A stretch of DNA of 64,000 nt from JANQOH01 sp965201115 (GTDB lineage Bacteria; Pseudomonadota; Alphaproteobacteria; UBA7887). Numbering within the stretch: the stretch's first letter is position 1; each line of letters opens with the position of its first letter. The notes below the pieces were generated by a model. It did not search any database. It saw nothing but the letters and a program-made list of their open reading frames with translations, and had not been told where the DNA came from. The position numbers and the translations under genes are program-made. The stretch is from NCBI GenBank assembly GCA_965201115.1, contig OZ241745.1, positions 3,038,001 through 3,102,000 on the forward strand, written 5' to 3'. Positions 33,512 to 42,163 of this stretch are shown in pieces.

Positions 33512-34744
33512 GTGAACACATCCTTCCTCAAGGCGCGCGGCCTGAGCCGTCGCGACGTCCTGCGCGCCGGCGCCGGCATGACCGCGGCTGCGCTCGGGAC
33601 CCTCGGCGCGGGCTCCGCGTTCTCCCGCGCCGCCCACGCGCTCGCGCCCAGCGGAAAGATACTGGTGGTGCTCGAAATGTCCGGCGGCAACGACGGCCTG
33701 AACACCATCGTGCCCCACGGCGACGACGCCTATTACCGCCAGCGCCCCACAATCGGCCTCAAGCCCGGAAGCCTGATCCCCATCGACGACATGTTCGGCT
33801 TCAACCCGGGCCTGATCGGCTTCGAAAAACTCTACAACGACGGCGATTTCGCCATCGTCCACGGCGCCGGATACGACAACCCCTCGTTCTCGCACTTCAC
33901 GTCGATGGCCTATTGGCACACCGCGGCGCCCAACAGCGGCGCGGAATACGGCTGGGTCGGCCGGCTCGCCGACGCCATGAAGCCGGGCGGCGCGCCCAAC
34001 TACGTGGTCAATATCGACGCCACGCAATCGCTGGCGGTGCGCTCGCGCAACCACGTGCCGGTCGTGTTCGACGACCCCGCCAAATTCCGGCGCGAAGGGT
34101 TCTACCAGCAGCAGGATATGTTCCGGCATACGGTCGATGCCGGCGATTCGCCGAACGACTCGCGGCGTTTCCTGCACGGCATCGCGCGCAGCGCGCTCGA
34201 CGCCTCGGCGCTCGTCCGCGAGGCGTGGGCCGCATACAGCACGCCCATCGACTACGGCCTCGTGCCCCTCGACCTGCCCAAGATCGCCTCGCTGATCGCC
34301 GCCGACCTGCCAGCGCGCCTCTACTATACGTCGTTCCGCAACAACGCGTTCGACACGCACGTGCATCAGGGCAACCTGCACCGGCGGCTGCTGACCTACA
34401 CCGCCGACGCGATCTCCGGCTTCTTCGCCGACATGGAGCGCCTCGGGCGCGCCGACGATGTGGTCATGATGGCGTTCTCGGAGTTCGGGCGCCGCGTGCC
34501 GGAAAACACCAGCCTCGGCACCGACCACGGCGCCGCCGGCCCCATGTTCTTGATCGGCAGGCCCGTCCGCGGCGGCCACTACGGCGAACCGCCGAGCCTC
34601 ACCGAGCTCGACGACGGCGACAACCTCATCCACACCGTCGATTTCCGCCGCGTTTATGCCACCGCCATCGAAGGCTGGCTCGGCTTCGACCGCGCCGACG
34701 AAGTGCTCGGCGGCCGCTTCCCGCCCCTGCCGGTGTTTGGGTAG
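33512..34744 (+). CDS. DUF1501-family protein with Tat signal
   Basis: A 410-residue sulfatase/alkaline-phosphatase-like protein exported by the Tat pathway: twin arginines in LSRRDVLRAGAG. The DUF1501 pattern follows: VVLEMSGGNDGLNT near the N-terminus, HGAGYDNPSFSHF, the FDTHVHQ motif, AFSEFGRRVPEN and GTDHGAAGPMFLIG. GTG 33512 is preceded by AAAAGGAGG, an excellent ribosome site. It forms a unit with the DUF1800 gene; substrate and role remain unknown. Confidence 0.93.
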   Translation: MNTSFLKARGLSRRDVLRAGAGMTAAALGTLGAGSAFSRAAHALAPSGKILVVLEMSGGNDGLNTIVPHGDDAYYRQRPTIGLKPGSLIPIDDMFGFNPGLIGFEKLYNDGDFAIVHGAGYDNPSFSHFTSMAYWHTAAPNSGAEYGWVGRLADAMKPGGAPNYVVNIDATQSLAVRSRNHVPVVFDDPAKFRREGFYQQQDMFRHTVDAGDSPNDSRRFLHGIARSALDASALVREAWAAYSTPIDYGLVPLDLPKIASLIAADLPARLYYTSFRNNAFDTHVHQGNLHRRLLTYTADAISGFFADMERLGRADDVVMMAFSEFGRRVPENTSLGTDHGAAGPMFLIGRPVRGGHYGEPPSLTELDDGDNLIHTVDFRRVYATAIEGWLGFDRADEVLGGRFPPLPVFG

Positions 34745-34813
34745 GCCGGGCATCGGCAGCGGGGCCGCGCAACAGGCTTTTTCACGGAGCGCGGGCTGAA
34801 ACGCTTGCATTTC

Positions 34814-34837
34814 GCGTATCGATATGCGATATATCGC
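34814..34837. promoter_or_regulatory. Overlapping palindromes upstream of higB (candidate HigA operator)
   Basis: GCGATATATCGC (34826-34837) is a perfect palindrome; just before it TATCGATA (34817-34824) lies at the centre of a near-palindrome (34814-34827). They end 5 bp before the higB start, where HigA-type antitoxins usually autorepress. The AT-rich patch stands out from its surroundings. Confidence 0.5.
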
Positions 34838-34842
34838 GCACG

Positions 34843-35121
34843 ATGATTCGGAGCTTCCGATGCAGGCACACAGAACGCTTGGCCAGCGGCTACCGGATAC
34901 GGCGTTTCGCGGCGTGCGAACGCGCCGCCTGTCGCAAACTCGCGCAGCTGGACGCGGCTGCGACTCTGGATTTCCTGCGCGCTCCGCCCGGCAATCGCCT
35001 TGAGGCGCTTCGGGGCGACCGCGCGGGGTCGTACAGCATCCGGGTCAATGACCAGTGGCGGCTCTGCTTCCGATTTCGCGATGGCGACGCCTACGACGCG
35101 GAGATTGTCGATTATCACTGA
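34843..35121 (+). CDS. higB: HigB-type toxin (RelE superfamily)
   Basis: A 92-residue toxin beginning MIRSFRCRHTERLASGYR, with the fold's basic helix (ERAACRKLAQLDAA), the LRAPPGNRLEALRGDR strand and loop, and the YSIRVNDQWRLCFRF strand holding the catalytic-type Arg residues. HigB cleaves mRNA on the ribosome. As is typical of hig loci, the toxin gene precedes the antitoxin gene (25 bp apart). Confidence 0.93.
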   Translation: MIRSFRCRHTERLASGYRIRRFAACERAACRKLAQLDAAATLDFLRAPPGNRLEALRGDRAGSYSIRVNDQWRLCFRFRDGDAYDAEIVDYH

Positions 35122-35145
35122 CCCGACCGCAGGGAGGATAAACCC

Positions 35146-35454
35146 ATGACCCGACTCGACCCCATACATCCGGGGGAGATACTTAAGCACGAGTTCATGC
35201 TGCCGCTCGGCCTGACGGCGGCGGCGCTCGCCAACGCCATCGGCGTAACCCCGGCCCGCATCGGCGAGATCGTCCGGGGCCGCCGCGGCATCACCGCCGA
35301 CACGGCGTTGCGCTTGGCGCGCTACTTCGACACCGACGCCCGCAGCTGGATGAACCTGCAGAGCCGCTACGAACTCGAATGCGCGGAGCGCGACTTCGCG
35401 GAGGCGGTACAGGCTATCCGGCCCCGCAGTCTCCGCGAAGCCGCAATGGCGTAG
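35146..35454 (+). CDS. higA: HigA-type antitoxin (XRE family)
   Basis: A 102-residue HigA antidote: MTRLDPIHPGEILKHEFMLP at the N-terminus and the XRE fold with LTAAALANAIGVTPARI and VRGRRGITADTALRL. It neutralises HigB and represses the operon. AGGGAGG lies just before the start. Its stop is followed by a 177-bp gap before the adenine methyltransferase. Confidence 0.95.
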   Translation: MTRLDPIHPGEILKHEFMLPLGLTAAALANAIGVTPARIGEIVRGRRGITADTALRLARYFDTDARSWMNLQSRYELECAERDFAEAVQAIRPRSLREAAMA

Positions 35455-35491
35455 TTGTTTATGTCTTCGGCCCCGCCGATTCGTGAGCGCG

Positions 35492-35517
35492 CGTCGACCG
35501 CGATACTTCGGTCGACG
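35492..35517. promoter_or_regulatory. Inverted repeat between higA and the adenine methyltransferase
   Basis: CGTCGACCG and CGGTCGACG are exact 9-bp arms with an 8-base spacer. Without a following T-run this looks more like a regulator site for the methyltransferase gene, which starts 115 bp downstream, than a terminator. Confidence 0.35.
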
Positions 35518-35631
35518 GGTCGACAACGGCCCTTTGAGCGGGCGGCGAAACGGTGGAGTCGTTCATCTTGGCGCGACTGCGGGAAGCGGACCCATGTCGG
35601 TTGCCCGTCGCAATATAACAGAACTGAAGCG

Positions 35632-36759
35632 ATGAGACAACACCACCTTCGTCGACGAGAACGGGTAAATCTGGGTAGCTATTACACGCCGGAAGAGTGT
35701 GTCAAGATTGCCGAATCACTGCTGAAGCCTCATATCGCCAGAGACACCGTTCTGCTCGATAGCGCCTGCGGCTACGGGTCGTTTCTGGGCAACCCGCTGG
35801 CGGAAACGGTAATCGGCGCCGATATCGATCCGCACGCGATCGCCGAGGCCGGGCGCTTGCGCCCGAATGCGACGGTGTTGCGCCGGAACGCCTTGGTCGA
35901 CGTTTGTCGCGAATCGTACGGCATATCGGAATCGCGCAGGCTGGCTGTGGTCGGTAATCCGCCCTACAATGATCGGACTTCGCAAATTCGACGCGCCATC
36001 AAGCAGGATTTCGGTAAAATGGACAAGGGGTTGCGCAAGCGGGACTTGGGATTGTCGTTTCTGATCTCATATGCACGATTGAGAGCGGATGTCGTTTGCG
36101 TTCTTCACCCGCTTTCGTATTTGATAAAGGAAGCGAATTTCGGGCTGCTGGAGGAGTTTACCGATGCCTATGAACTTCTGGACGGCGTGATGGTCAGCAG
36201 CGCAGTGTTCGACGAGAATTCGTCCGCCACGCATTTTCCGATTCTCATTGCCTTGTATGTCCGCTCATCTCGGGGCATGTCTTATGAAACGGTCGCGCAG
36301 TTTCGATTCCGGACGGAGGATAACCGGGTTTTACGCTTGGCCGATTACGATTTCCTCCCGAAATATGTGAGAAAATATCCGAGAAGAGATGCGGTCGTAG
36401 CTCATGATTCCCTGTTTTTCTACCCTTTGCGGGATATAAATGCCCTGAAGCGCAATCGGACGTTTGTTCGTAGTCACCGGCCTAATCTGGTTGTTGTAGA
36501 AAAAAAACAGAGGGACTATTACATATATATCGATGTTTTCAAGCGCAACCTGTCCTGTCTGCCTTGGTACTACGGTAATTGCGACATCTTCATCGACCGA
36601 CCGTTGTTCGCGGAATATCGGAGCGCTTTTATCAGGGACGCCGTCGAGCATCATCCGTTCCTTGAGGCGCATGTCGGGAAGCCGGCAGCCACAGGACTCG
36701 AGGTCGGCGGCTATTTCGACGCACTGCTGTCGGAGAAGCGAAACGCGCTTCGGCAATGA
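35632..36759 (+). CDS. N6-adenine DNA methyltransferase (orphan or remnant of a restriction system)
   Basis: A 375-residue protein with the AdoMet motif I (DSACGYGSFL, residues 43-52), an acidic motif II (IGADIDPHAIAEA) and motif IV NPPY (residues 109-112), the signature of N6-adenine methylation. The N-terminal LGSYYTPEECVKIAESLL is shared with many type II and type IIG enzymes. The C-terminal half should hold target recognition. The gene is visibly richer in A/T than its neighbours, which suggests transfer. No restriction gene with a recognisable match lies next to it, unless the convergent ATPase/nuclease acts with it. Confidence 0.88.
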   Translation: MRQHHLRRRERVNLGSYYTPEECVKIAESLLKPHIARDTVLLDSACGYGSFLGNPLAETVIGADIDPHAIAEAGRLRPNATVLRRNALVDVCRESYGISESRRLAVVGNPPYNDRTSQIRRAIKQDFGKMDKGLRKRDLGLSFLISYARLRADVVCVLHPLSYLIKEANFGLLEEFTDAYELLDGVMVSSAVFDENSSATHFPILIALYVRSSRGMSYETVAQFRFRTEDNRVLRLADYDFLPKYVRKYPRRDAVVAHDSLFFYPLRDINALKRNRTFVRSHRPNLVVVEKKQRDYYIYIDVFKRNLSCLPWYYGNCDIFIDRPLFAEYRSAFIRDAVEHHPFLEAHVGKPAATGLEVGGYFDALLSEKRNALRQ

Positions 36760-36921
36760 GGAAGGGATTATCGCGGAAACGATCCTGTTGGGCCGAGGGA
36801 CCGGAAATCTGCGGGTAACGCCAGCGGCTATCGGTACCGACTCGTTCCCCGGTATCGCCGGCGTTTTTTCTGCCTTGCGCCGCGCTCGTGCCGGCGATGG
36901 CGGCGGCCCTCCGGGCACTGC

Positions 36922-38532
36922 CTACATGCCCCAGACGTGAACGGTCGCGCCCTTTGCGCGTTCGGTGCGGTAGAAAACCTTGTCGGCCCAATCGCGCTTG
37001 CGGCGGTCGAACACCACCAAATGCCCCTCCGCCGCGGCGCAGCGGTCGATGTAGTCCGCCGTTTGCGCAACCCCGTCGCGCACAGTCCTTTCCAGGCCGC
37101 CGCGCAGGACCTTGCACTCAATGACGTAGCGCCAGGCCGCGCTCGCGCCGGCCTTGTCGGGCCACGGCCATACGACAAGCAGATCGACGCGCCCGCGGCC
37201 CAAACCGTATTCGCGCTCGATGCGGCCGCCGCCATTGACGATGCGTTGAAGGAACGCCTGAAGCAGGAGTTGCGGCCCCGCCTCGCGGTATGCGAAGCGT
37301 TGTATCCAGTGTTCCGAGTGCGCGCGGAAGAACGCCCGAAACGCTTCGATGAGTTTCCCGACATTCAGGCCGCCGCCGGGATCGACGTACCATGCGGTTT
37401 CCCGTGGCAACGGCAGCGTTTCCTGCGCGGCGTACGTGAGTTCGCGCGGCACGACCTCGGCATAGACGGGATTGGCGATGCGGATCGGTGCGTCGGGCGC
37501 TATCAGCCCGAGATCGCGCGCATACTCGATATCCCGCGCATGTTCGGCGCTGTCCACGGAACTTTCGCCGGAGTCGCCGCTTGCCGCCAGCGGTTCGATG
37601 ACGCGGCGCACGCGTGGCTCCCGCAGCTTGTCGGCCAGCTGGTCGATATGGGTTTCGCGGCGGAGGACGAGCCGTTCCCGCGCATCGATGATGTCGGCTT
37701 CGACAATCGGCCGCGCGCGGTCGCGCCCGCGTTCGTTGCGGAAACAGGCTTCGCTGGCCAGCGCGTTGACCAGCCAGGGTTGGCCTTGCGATTGCGCCCA
37801 TATGCGCGCAGTGGCCTCCGGCGCGAAAGCTTGCCCGGTTTCCCGCGTATGCTGCGTCAGCAGCGCCGTCGTGTCGGCCCGTGAGAAGTCGCCCAAGCGC
37901 AGGGATTCGTCCTTGATATTGAAAGCGCTTCCTCCGGCGATTACGGCTTTCCCGTCGGTGGAGCGGATGCGGTAGTCGCGCACGTCGCGCACACCGCACA
38001 AGACAACGCTTTGCGGAAAGGCGTGTGGGCGCAGATCGTAGCCGGATCGCAATTGTCGCAGGACCGAAACCAGCGCGTCGCCCACCAGCGAATCGATTTC
38101 GTCCATCAGAAGCACAAGCGGCCGGGGATCGGCCTCTGCCCAGCCGCTCAGCGCGCGCCGCAGCGCCCTGTGTGGCCCGTGCCTGTCAACCGCCTCGAGG
38201 CGAACGCCTTCCAGGAACTCGTCGTCGAGAGTGCGCGCCGCGCGGTCCGCCAGTTCGTCGAGCACGGCGAACATCGCGGCGCCGACGTCTTCGCGCGCCG
38301 TCTGGCCGCATTCGACATTGGCGTACACGCAGCGGTATTCGCCGGTCCTGTTGAGCAGATCGCGCAGGGCCAGCAGCACGGTGGTCTTGCCCGTCTGCCG
38401 CGGCGCGCGCAGCACGAAATACCGCCATTCGCGAACCAGGCGCAACACGCCGTCGAGGTCGATCCGGCTCAGCGGCGGAATGCTGTAGTGCCGCTCGGGG
38501 ACGATCGGCCCGCTGGTGTTGAAAAAGCGCAT
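36922..38532 (-). CDS. AAA-family ATPase with C-terminal PD-(D/E)XK nuclease-like domain
   Basis: A 536-residue protein. Walker A is APRQTGKTT (residues 43-51), Walker B is VLLMDEID (ending at residue 147), and a winged-helix-like middle follows. The C-terminal domain contains GRGRVDLLVVWP and YVIECKV, the D and ExK pieces of a PD-(D/E)XK nuclease. Proteins of this build are common in anaerobes and symbionts; some are linked to mobile elements or defence, but no role is proven. It is convergent with the adenine methyltransferase, 162 bp apart. Confidence 0.85.
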   Translation of the reverse strand: MRFFNTSGPIVPERHYSIPPLSRIDLDGVLRLVREWRYFVLRAPRQTGKTTVLLALRDLLNRTGEYRCVYANVECGQTAREDVGAAMFAVLDELADRAARTLDDEFLEGVRLEAVDRHGPHRALRRALSGWAEADPRPLVLLMDEIDSLVGDALVSVLRQLRSGYDLRPHAFPQSVVLCGVRDVRDYRIRSTDGKAVIAGGSAFNIKDESLRLGDFSRADTTALLTQHTRETGQAFAPEATARIWAQSQGQPWLVNALASEACFRNERGRDRARPIVEADIIDARERLVLRRETHIDQLADKLREPRVRRVIEPLAASGDSGESSVDSAEHARDIEYARDLGLIAPDAPIRIANPVYAEVVPRELTYAAQETLPLPRETAWYVDPGGGLNVGKLIEAFRAFFRAHSEHWIQRFAYREAGPQLLLQAFLQRIVNGGGRIEREYGLGRGRVDLLVVWPWPDKAGASAAWRYVIECKVLRGGLERTVRDGVAQTADYIDRCAAAEGHLVVFDRRKRDWADKVFYRTERAKGATVHVWGM

Positions 38533-38570
38533 GGCGGCATTATACCGCGGGCGCGCCGCGTTTCCCCCGC

Positions 38571-38602
38571 GGGACCGCCGGCGCCTCGCCGCCGGCGGTC
38601 CC
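38571..38602 (-). terminator. Strong hairpin downstream of dctM
   Basis: GGGACCGCCGGCG and CGCCGGCGGTCCC are perfect 13-bp arms with a 6-base loop. The structure follows the dctM stop by about 17 bp and precedes the ATPase gene, so it probably ends the TRAP transporter transcript. There is no T-run, so termination may be weak or factor-assisted. Confidence 0.5.
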
Positions 38603-38618
38603 GCCGCCTGCCTCGTTA

Positions 38619-39995
38619 TTACGTATCGATGCCGAGAAGCAGCTCCGGCAGCCACAGGGCGAGGGCGGGGAAGGCGATGACGGTCAGCAGGCCGATGAGC
38701 TGGAGGCTCACGAAGGGGATGATGCCGCGGTAGATCTGCTGGATGCGCACCTGTTCGGGCGCGACGCCCTTCATGTAGAAGAGCGCGAAGCCGAACGGGG
38801 GCGTCAGGAACGAGGTTTGCAGGTTTACCGCCAGCAGGATGGCGATCCACGGGATGATGTTATCGATGCCGGGGATGTGCGCGCCGAAATCCATCGTCTT
38901 CATGATGGGCAGGAACAGCGGCAGCACGATCAGCGTGATCTCGATCCAGTCGAAGAAGAAGCCGAGCAGGAACACGATCCCCATCATCAGGATCAACAGG
39001 CCCCACGAGCCGAGGCCCAGCCCCTGCACATAGTGCTCGACCAAGTCGTCGCCGCCGAGCGAGCGATAGACGTAGGAGAACGCGGTGGCGCCGATCAGGA
39101 TGCCGAAGATCATGCCGACGGTGAGCGCCGAGCGGGTCGAGACGTCCTTGAGCACCGGGTAGGTCAGCTTGCGGTTCAGAACGGCGAGCAGGATGGCGCC
39201 GAGCGCGCCGACGCCGGCCGCCTCGGTGGGCGTCGCCAGGCCGGCGAAAATCGAGCCGAGCACCAGCACGATCAGCATGATCGGCGGGATGAAGCTCTTG
39301 AGGACCATCGTCGTGAGCGCGGCGCGCGTTCCCGGCCCGAGCTCGGCGGGAAGCGGCGGCGCCAGCGCCGGCTGTATCTTCGAGCGCGTGTAGATATAGA
39401 CCAGATACAGCCCCGACAGCACGACGCCCGGCAGCACCGCCGCCAGGAACAGGCTGCCGACCGAGATCGCCAGCAGATCGGCCATGATGACCAGCATGAT
39501 GCTCGGCGGTATCAGGATGCCGAGCGTTCCCGACGCGGCGATGGTGCCGGTGGCGAGCGGAATGTCGTAGCCGCGGTCGAGCATCACCGGCAGCGCGAGC
39601 AGGGTCATCATCACCACCGAGGCGCCGATAATGCCCGTGGTGGCGGCCATGATGGTGCCCATGATCGTGACCGACATGGCGAGCCCGCCCGGCGTGCGCC
39701 GTAGCAGCACCTGCAGGCAGTGGAGCAGGTCGTTTGCCACGCCCGAGCGTTCGAGCATGGTGCCCATGAAGATGAACATGGGCACGGCCACGAGAATCGG
39801 GTTTTCCGCCGCCGTGCCCCAGATGCGCAGGTTGACGTTGTAGAACTCGGTGAAGCGGAAGGCGTCGGCGGCGATGCCGATGCCGCCGAAGATCACCGCC
39901 AGGCCGCCGAGCACCCAAGCGACCGGGTAGCCGCTGAACAGCAGCGCCGCCAGCGACAGGAACATGAAGACCGGCAGGAGTTCGACGTAGTCCAT
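38619..39995 (-). CDS. dctM: TRAP transporter large permease subunit (DctM type)
   Basis: A 458-residue integral membrane protein with a dozen hydrophobic helices. Family marks include VAVPMFIFMGTMLERSG, ATTGIIGASVVMMTLLALP, ASGTLGILIPPSIMLVIM and ATPTEAAGVGALGA. It forms the sodium-driven channel of a tripartite periplasmic transporter, usually for organic acids. The start overlaps the dctQ stop (TAATG). No periplasmic binding protein gene (dctP) is adjacent, so the ligand is unknown. Confidence 0.95.
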   Translation of the reverse strand: MDYVELLPVFMFLSLAALLFSGYPVAWVLGGLAVIFGGIGIAADAFRFTEFYNVNLRIWGTAAENPILVAVPMFIFMGTMLERSGVANDLLHCLQVLLRRTPGGLAMSVTIMGTIMAATTGIIGASVVMMTLLALPVMLDRGYDIPLATGTIAASGTLGILIPPSIMLVIMADLLAISVGSLFLAAVLPGVVLSGLYLVYIYTRSKIQPALAPPLPAELGPGTRAALTTMVLKSFIPPIMLIVLVLGSIFAGLATPTEAAGVGALGAILLAVLNRKLTYPVLKDVSTRSALTVGMIFGILIGATAFSYVYRSLGGDDLVEHYVQGLGLGSWGLLILMMGIVFLLGFFFDWIEITLIVLPLFLPIMKTMDFGAHIPGIDNIIPWIAILLAVNLQTSFLTPPFGFALFYMKGVAPEQVRIQQIYRGIIPFVSLQLIGLLTVIAFPALALWLPELLLGIDT

Positions 39996-40738
39996 TACGA
40001 TGCTCCCCCGCCGCCGCGCTTGCCGGACGCCGGAAGCGCTTCGAGGCTCGCGGCTTCCGCCTCGGCGGCGATGGCCTTGGCTTCGCGCTCGGCCGCCGCG
40101 CGCAGTTCGGCCGCCGCGTCGCGCAGTTCGGGCGCCCCCGCGCGCGCCCGTTCGCGGATCTCCTCGGGCCCGAACAGGAAGAGCGCGTTGCGCAGCAGCA
40201 CCGATACGAACGCGATCAGCAGCAGAACCATGCCTATGGGCACGAACGACTTGATGATCCAGCGGTGGCTGAGGCCGGTCAGCGCCGCCGACACCTCGTT
40301 GATGGCGAAGGCGCGCTGCGCGAAATCGATGCCGTTGTAGAGCACCAGCGCCGTATAGGGCAGCAGGAACACAAGGCAGAAGCAGAACTCGATCCATGCC
40401 TTGGTCTCGGTCGAGAAGCGGTCGCGCAGCATTTCGATGCGCACATGCGAGTTGCGCGCATAGGCGAAGCCCAGGCAGAGCAGGAACAGCGCCGCGTGCA
40501 GGTGCCACTCCATGTCCTGGAACTTGGTCGAGGTCAGGTAGCTCTCGACGAAGCTGGCCATCGCCTCGTTGCCCGCGTCGCGGAACGATTCGACCGTCAG
40601 GGTAAGCAGCTTGAACTTGCGGGTGATCACATCGACGATGATGATCGCCACCAAGGGCAGCATGAGCCAAGCCGCCCAGCGGCCGATCGCCGAGACGAAA
40701 CGGTCGCAGGCTTGGCTTGCCGCGAGAAGCCGGTCCAT
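39995..40738 (-). CDS. dctQ: TRAP transporter small permease subunit (DctQ type)
   Basis: The 247-residue protein has four transmembrane segments, with WHLHAALFLLCLGFAYARNS and HVRIEMLRDR, the usual DctQ centre, followed by IEFCFCLVFLLPYTALVLY. A C-terminal cytoplasmic extension of about 55 residues, mostly Ala, Glu and Arg (LRDAAAELRAAAEREAKAIA), would form a helix not found in many homologues. It pairs with the overlapping dctM. Confidence 0.93.
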   Translation of the reverse strand: MDRLLAASQACDRFVSAIGRWAAWLMLPLVAIIIVDVITRKFKLLTLTVESFRDAGNEAMASFVESYLTSTKFQDMEWHLHAALFLLCLGFAYARNSHVRIEMLRDRFSTETKAWIEFCFCLVFLLPYTALVLYNGIDFAQRAFAINEVSAALTGLSHRWIIKSFVPIGMVLLLIAFVSVLLRNALFLFGPEEIRERARAGAPELRDAAAELRAAAEREAKAIAAEAEAASLEALPASGKRGGGGAS

Positions 40739-40849
40739 GAATCCCCCCTGTGACTGGCGCGGCGGGCGCGCCGCTCCGGCGATAGACAGCGTATCGAAAC
40801 AGGCTTGCCGCGCAACCGCAACCGAAAAAAGGCAGGCGCGCGCGTTCGC

Positions 40850-41362
40850 CTACCCCTCGAGGCGGCGCACGAGCACCGTGTCGGTCATGCGGTAGTAATA
40901 GCCGTTCCACGCCCCGTCGATCGCCTCGAAGCGGCCCTCGACGACGATGGGATCGAGACCGAGCGCGATCGGCTCCTCGCACTCGAGCTCGACGAAACTT
41001 TCCGGCCCCGCCGTCATGCAGAACGGGCAGTGCGGCGCGTATTGGCTGAGCAGCACGCGCGCGCCCGACGGGTCGAGCGGCAGCATGAACCCCACCATCG
41101 CGATGGTCTCGCCGTCGAGCGCCCGCACTTCCGCCGAGTATTCGGGCAGCATGTCGGGCCCGTCGAACACCAGCTCGACGCCGCGCAGCGTGTCCCACCC
41201 CACCGTTCCTTCCACTTCCGGCAGGGGGATCGGCGCGTAGCCGCCTTCGGCCCAGGGGTTGTTGTAGTTGGGCTCCACGGCGTCCTGCGCGGGCGCGGCG
41301 GCGGCCCAGGCGAGCAGCGCGGCGGCGACCGGCGCGGCAATGGCGATCGGCGTTCCGGGCAT
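40850..41362 (-). CDS. Exported DUF3299-like protein
   Basis: A 170-residue protein with a signal sequence (APVAAALLAWAAAAPAQ) and a domain with ETIAMVGFMLPLDPSGA, a CPFC pair in APHCPFCMTAGP and the VVEGRFEAIDGAWNGYYYR strand. The layout of a FMLPLD strand followed by a Cys-containing loop matches DUF3299, whose role is not known; related genes are often near metal or ABC transport functions. It lies 37 bp after another small exported-protein gene. Confidence 0.75.
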   Translation of the reverse strand: MPGTPIAIAAPVAAALLAWAAAAPAQDAVEPNYNNPWAEGGYAPIPLPEVEGTVGWDTLRGVELVFDGPDMLPEYSAEVRALDGETIAMVGFMLPLDPSGARVLLSQYAPHCPFCMTAGPESFVELECEEPIALGLDPIVVEGRFEAIDGAWNGYYYRMTDTVLVRRLEG

Positions 41363-41399
41363 GGCGGGCGGCTCCTCGTTGCGGCGGCGGGGCGGGGCG

Positions 41400-41708
41400 C
41401 TAGAGCTGGAACTGGCTTTCGCCCGCTTCCGCGCCATCGACGATACACGAATTTTCAGCGACCCGGACCTCCGACGCGGCGCCGGCCTCGCACACGACGC
41501 GCCAGTTGCGGCTATCGACGATGATCGAAACCGGCTCGACCGTCGGGTTGAACGCGGTCGCCGCGCCGGCGCGCAGGCGGTAGAGCCACTTCTCGATCCA
41601 GATGTTGACCGTTTCCTCGCCGTCGTTGACGATGGTGAGCGCCGCCGCGGGCGGGGCGGCAAACAGCGCGCAAAACGCCGCGAACAGCGCGATTCCCGAA
41701 ACCTTCAT
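41400..41708 (-). CDS. Small exported protein of unknown function
   Basis: A 102-residue protein with a signal peptide (IALFAAFCALFAAPPAAA) and a short beta-rich domain (LTIVNDGEETVNIWIEKWLY, two Cys in RVVCEAG and ENSCIVDG). It may be a periplasmic or secreted immunoglobulin-like fold. It probably shares a transcript with the DUF3299-like gene. No family recognised. Confidence 0.65.
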   Translation of the reverse strand: MKVSGIALFAAFCALFAAPPAAALTIVNDGEETVNIWIEKWLYRLRAGAATAFNPTVEPVSIIVDSRNWRVVCEAGAASEVRVAENSCIVDGAEAGESQFQL

Positions 41709-41794
41709 GGCCGCCATCCCTCCCGCCCCGGGGCGCGCCCTTGCGCCGCGCCGCATGGTACCGCATTATAGCGCGTCCGAACGGAGAAGTCGAG

Positions 41795-42163
41795 ATGGCT
41801 GTCGCATGGAACGAGCTGGTCGCCGCCGACACGGCCGCCAGCCGCGAATTCTACACGAAGCTGCTGGGCTGGAGCGCGCGCGAGGTCCCGGCGGCGGGCG
41901 GCGGCGCCTACACGCTGTTTTCCGAGAACGGGAGCGAGGTTGCCGGGATGCTCGCGCCGCCCGACGAGACCTGGGCCGCCGCCGGCGCGCCGCGATGGTT
42001 CGCCTACATGGCGGTCGAGGATATCGACGCCGCCGCGGCGCGGGCGGCGGAACTCGGCGGCGCCGTGCTGCGCCCGCCGTTCGATATTCCCGGCGTGGGG
42101 CGAATCGCCATCGTGGCGGATCCGGCCGGCGCCGCGTTCGGCCTGCTCCAGGCCGGCGGATGA
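41795..42163 (+). CDS. VOC (glyoxalase/bleomycin-resistance fold) family protein
   Basis: A 122-residue VOC protein: WNELVAADTAASREFYTKLL, VAGMLAPPD, FAYMAVEDIDAAAARAAELG and IAIVADPAGAAFGLLQ. The pattern is that of the single-domain family often annotated as bleomycin-resistance- or 27 kDa-antigen-like. Metal-binding residues of true glyoxalase I are not all present, so the reaction is unknown. ACGGAGAAG precedes the ATG. The stop overlaps the next gene as ATGA. Confidence 0.85.
   Translation: MAVAWNELVAADTAASREFYTKLLGWSAREVPAAGGGAYTLFSENGSEVAGMLAPPDETWAAAGAPRWFAYMAVEDIDAAAARAAELGGAVLRPPFDIPGVGRIAIVADPAGAAFGLLQAGG

Noticed and set aside
35455..35631. N-terminal extension of 59 codons on the adenine methyltransferase
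   Set aside because: The extension is Arg/Ser-rich without family similarity; homologous sequence begins near ATG 35632 (LGSYYTPEE).
36760..36921. Terminator between the adenine methyltransferase and the ATPase gene
   Set aside because: There is a T-run (near 36864) but I could not find a convincing perfect stem in front of it.
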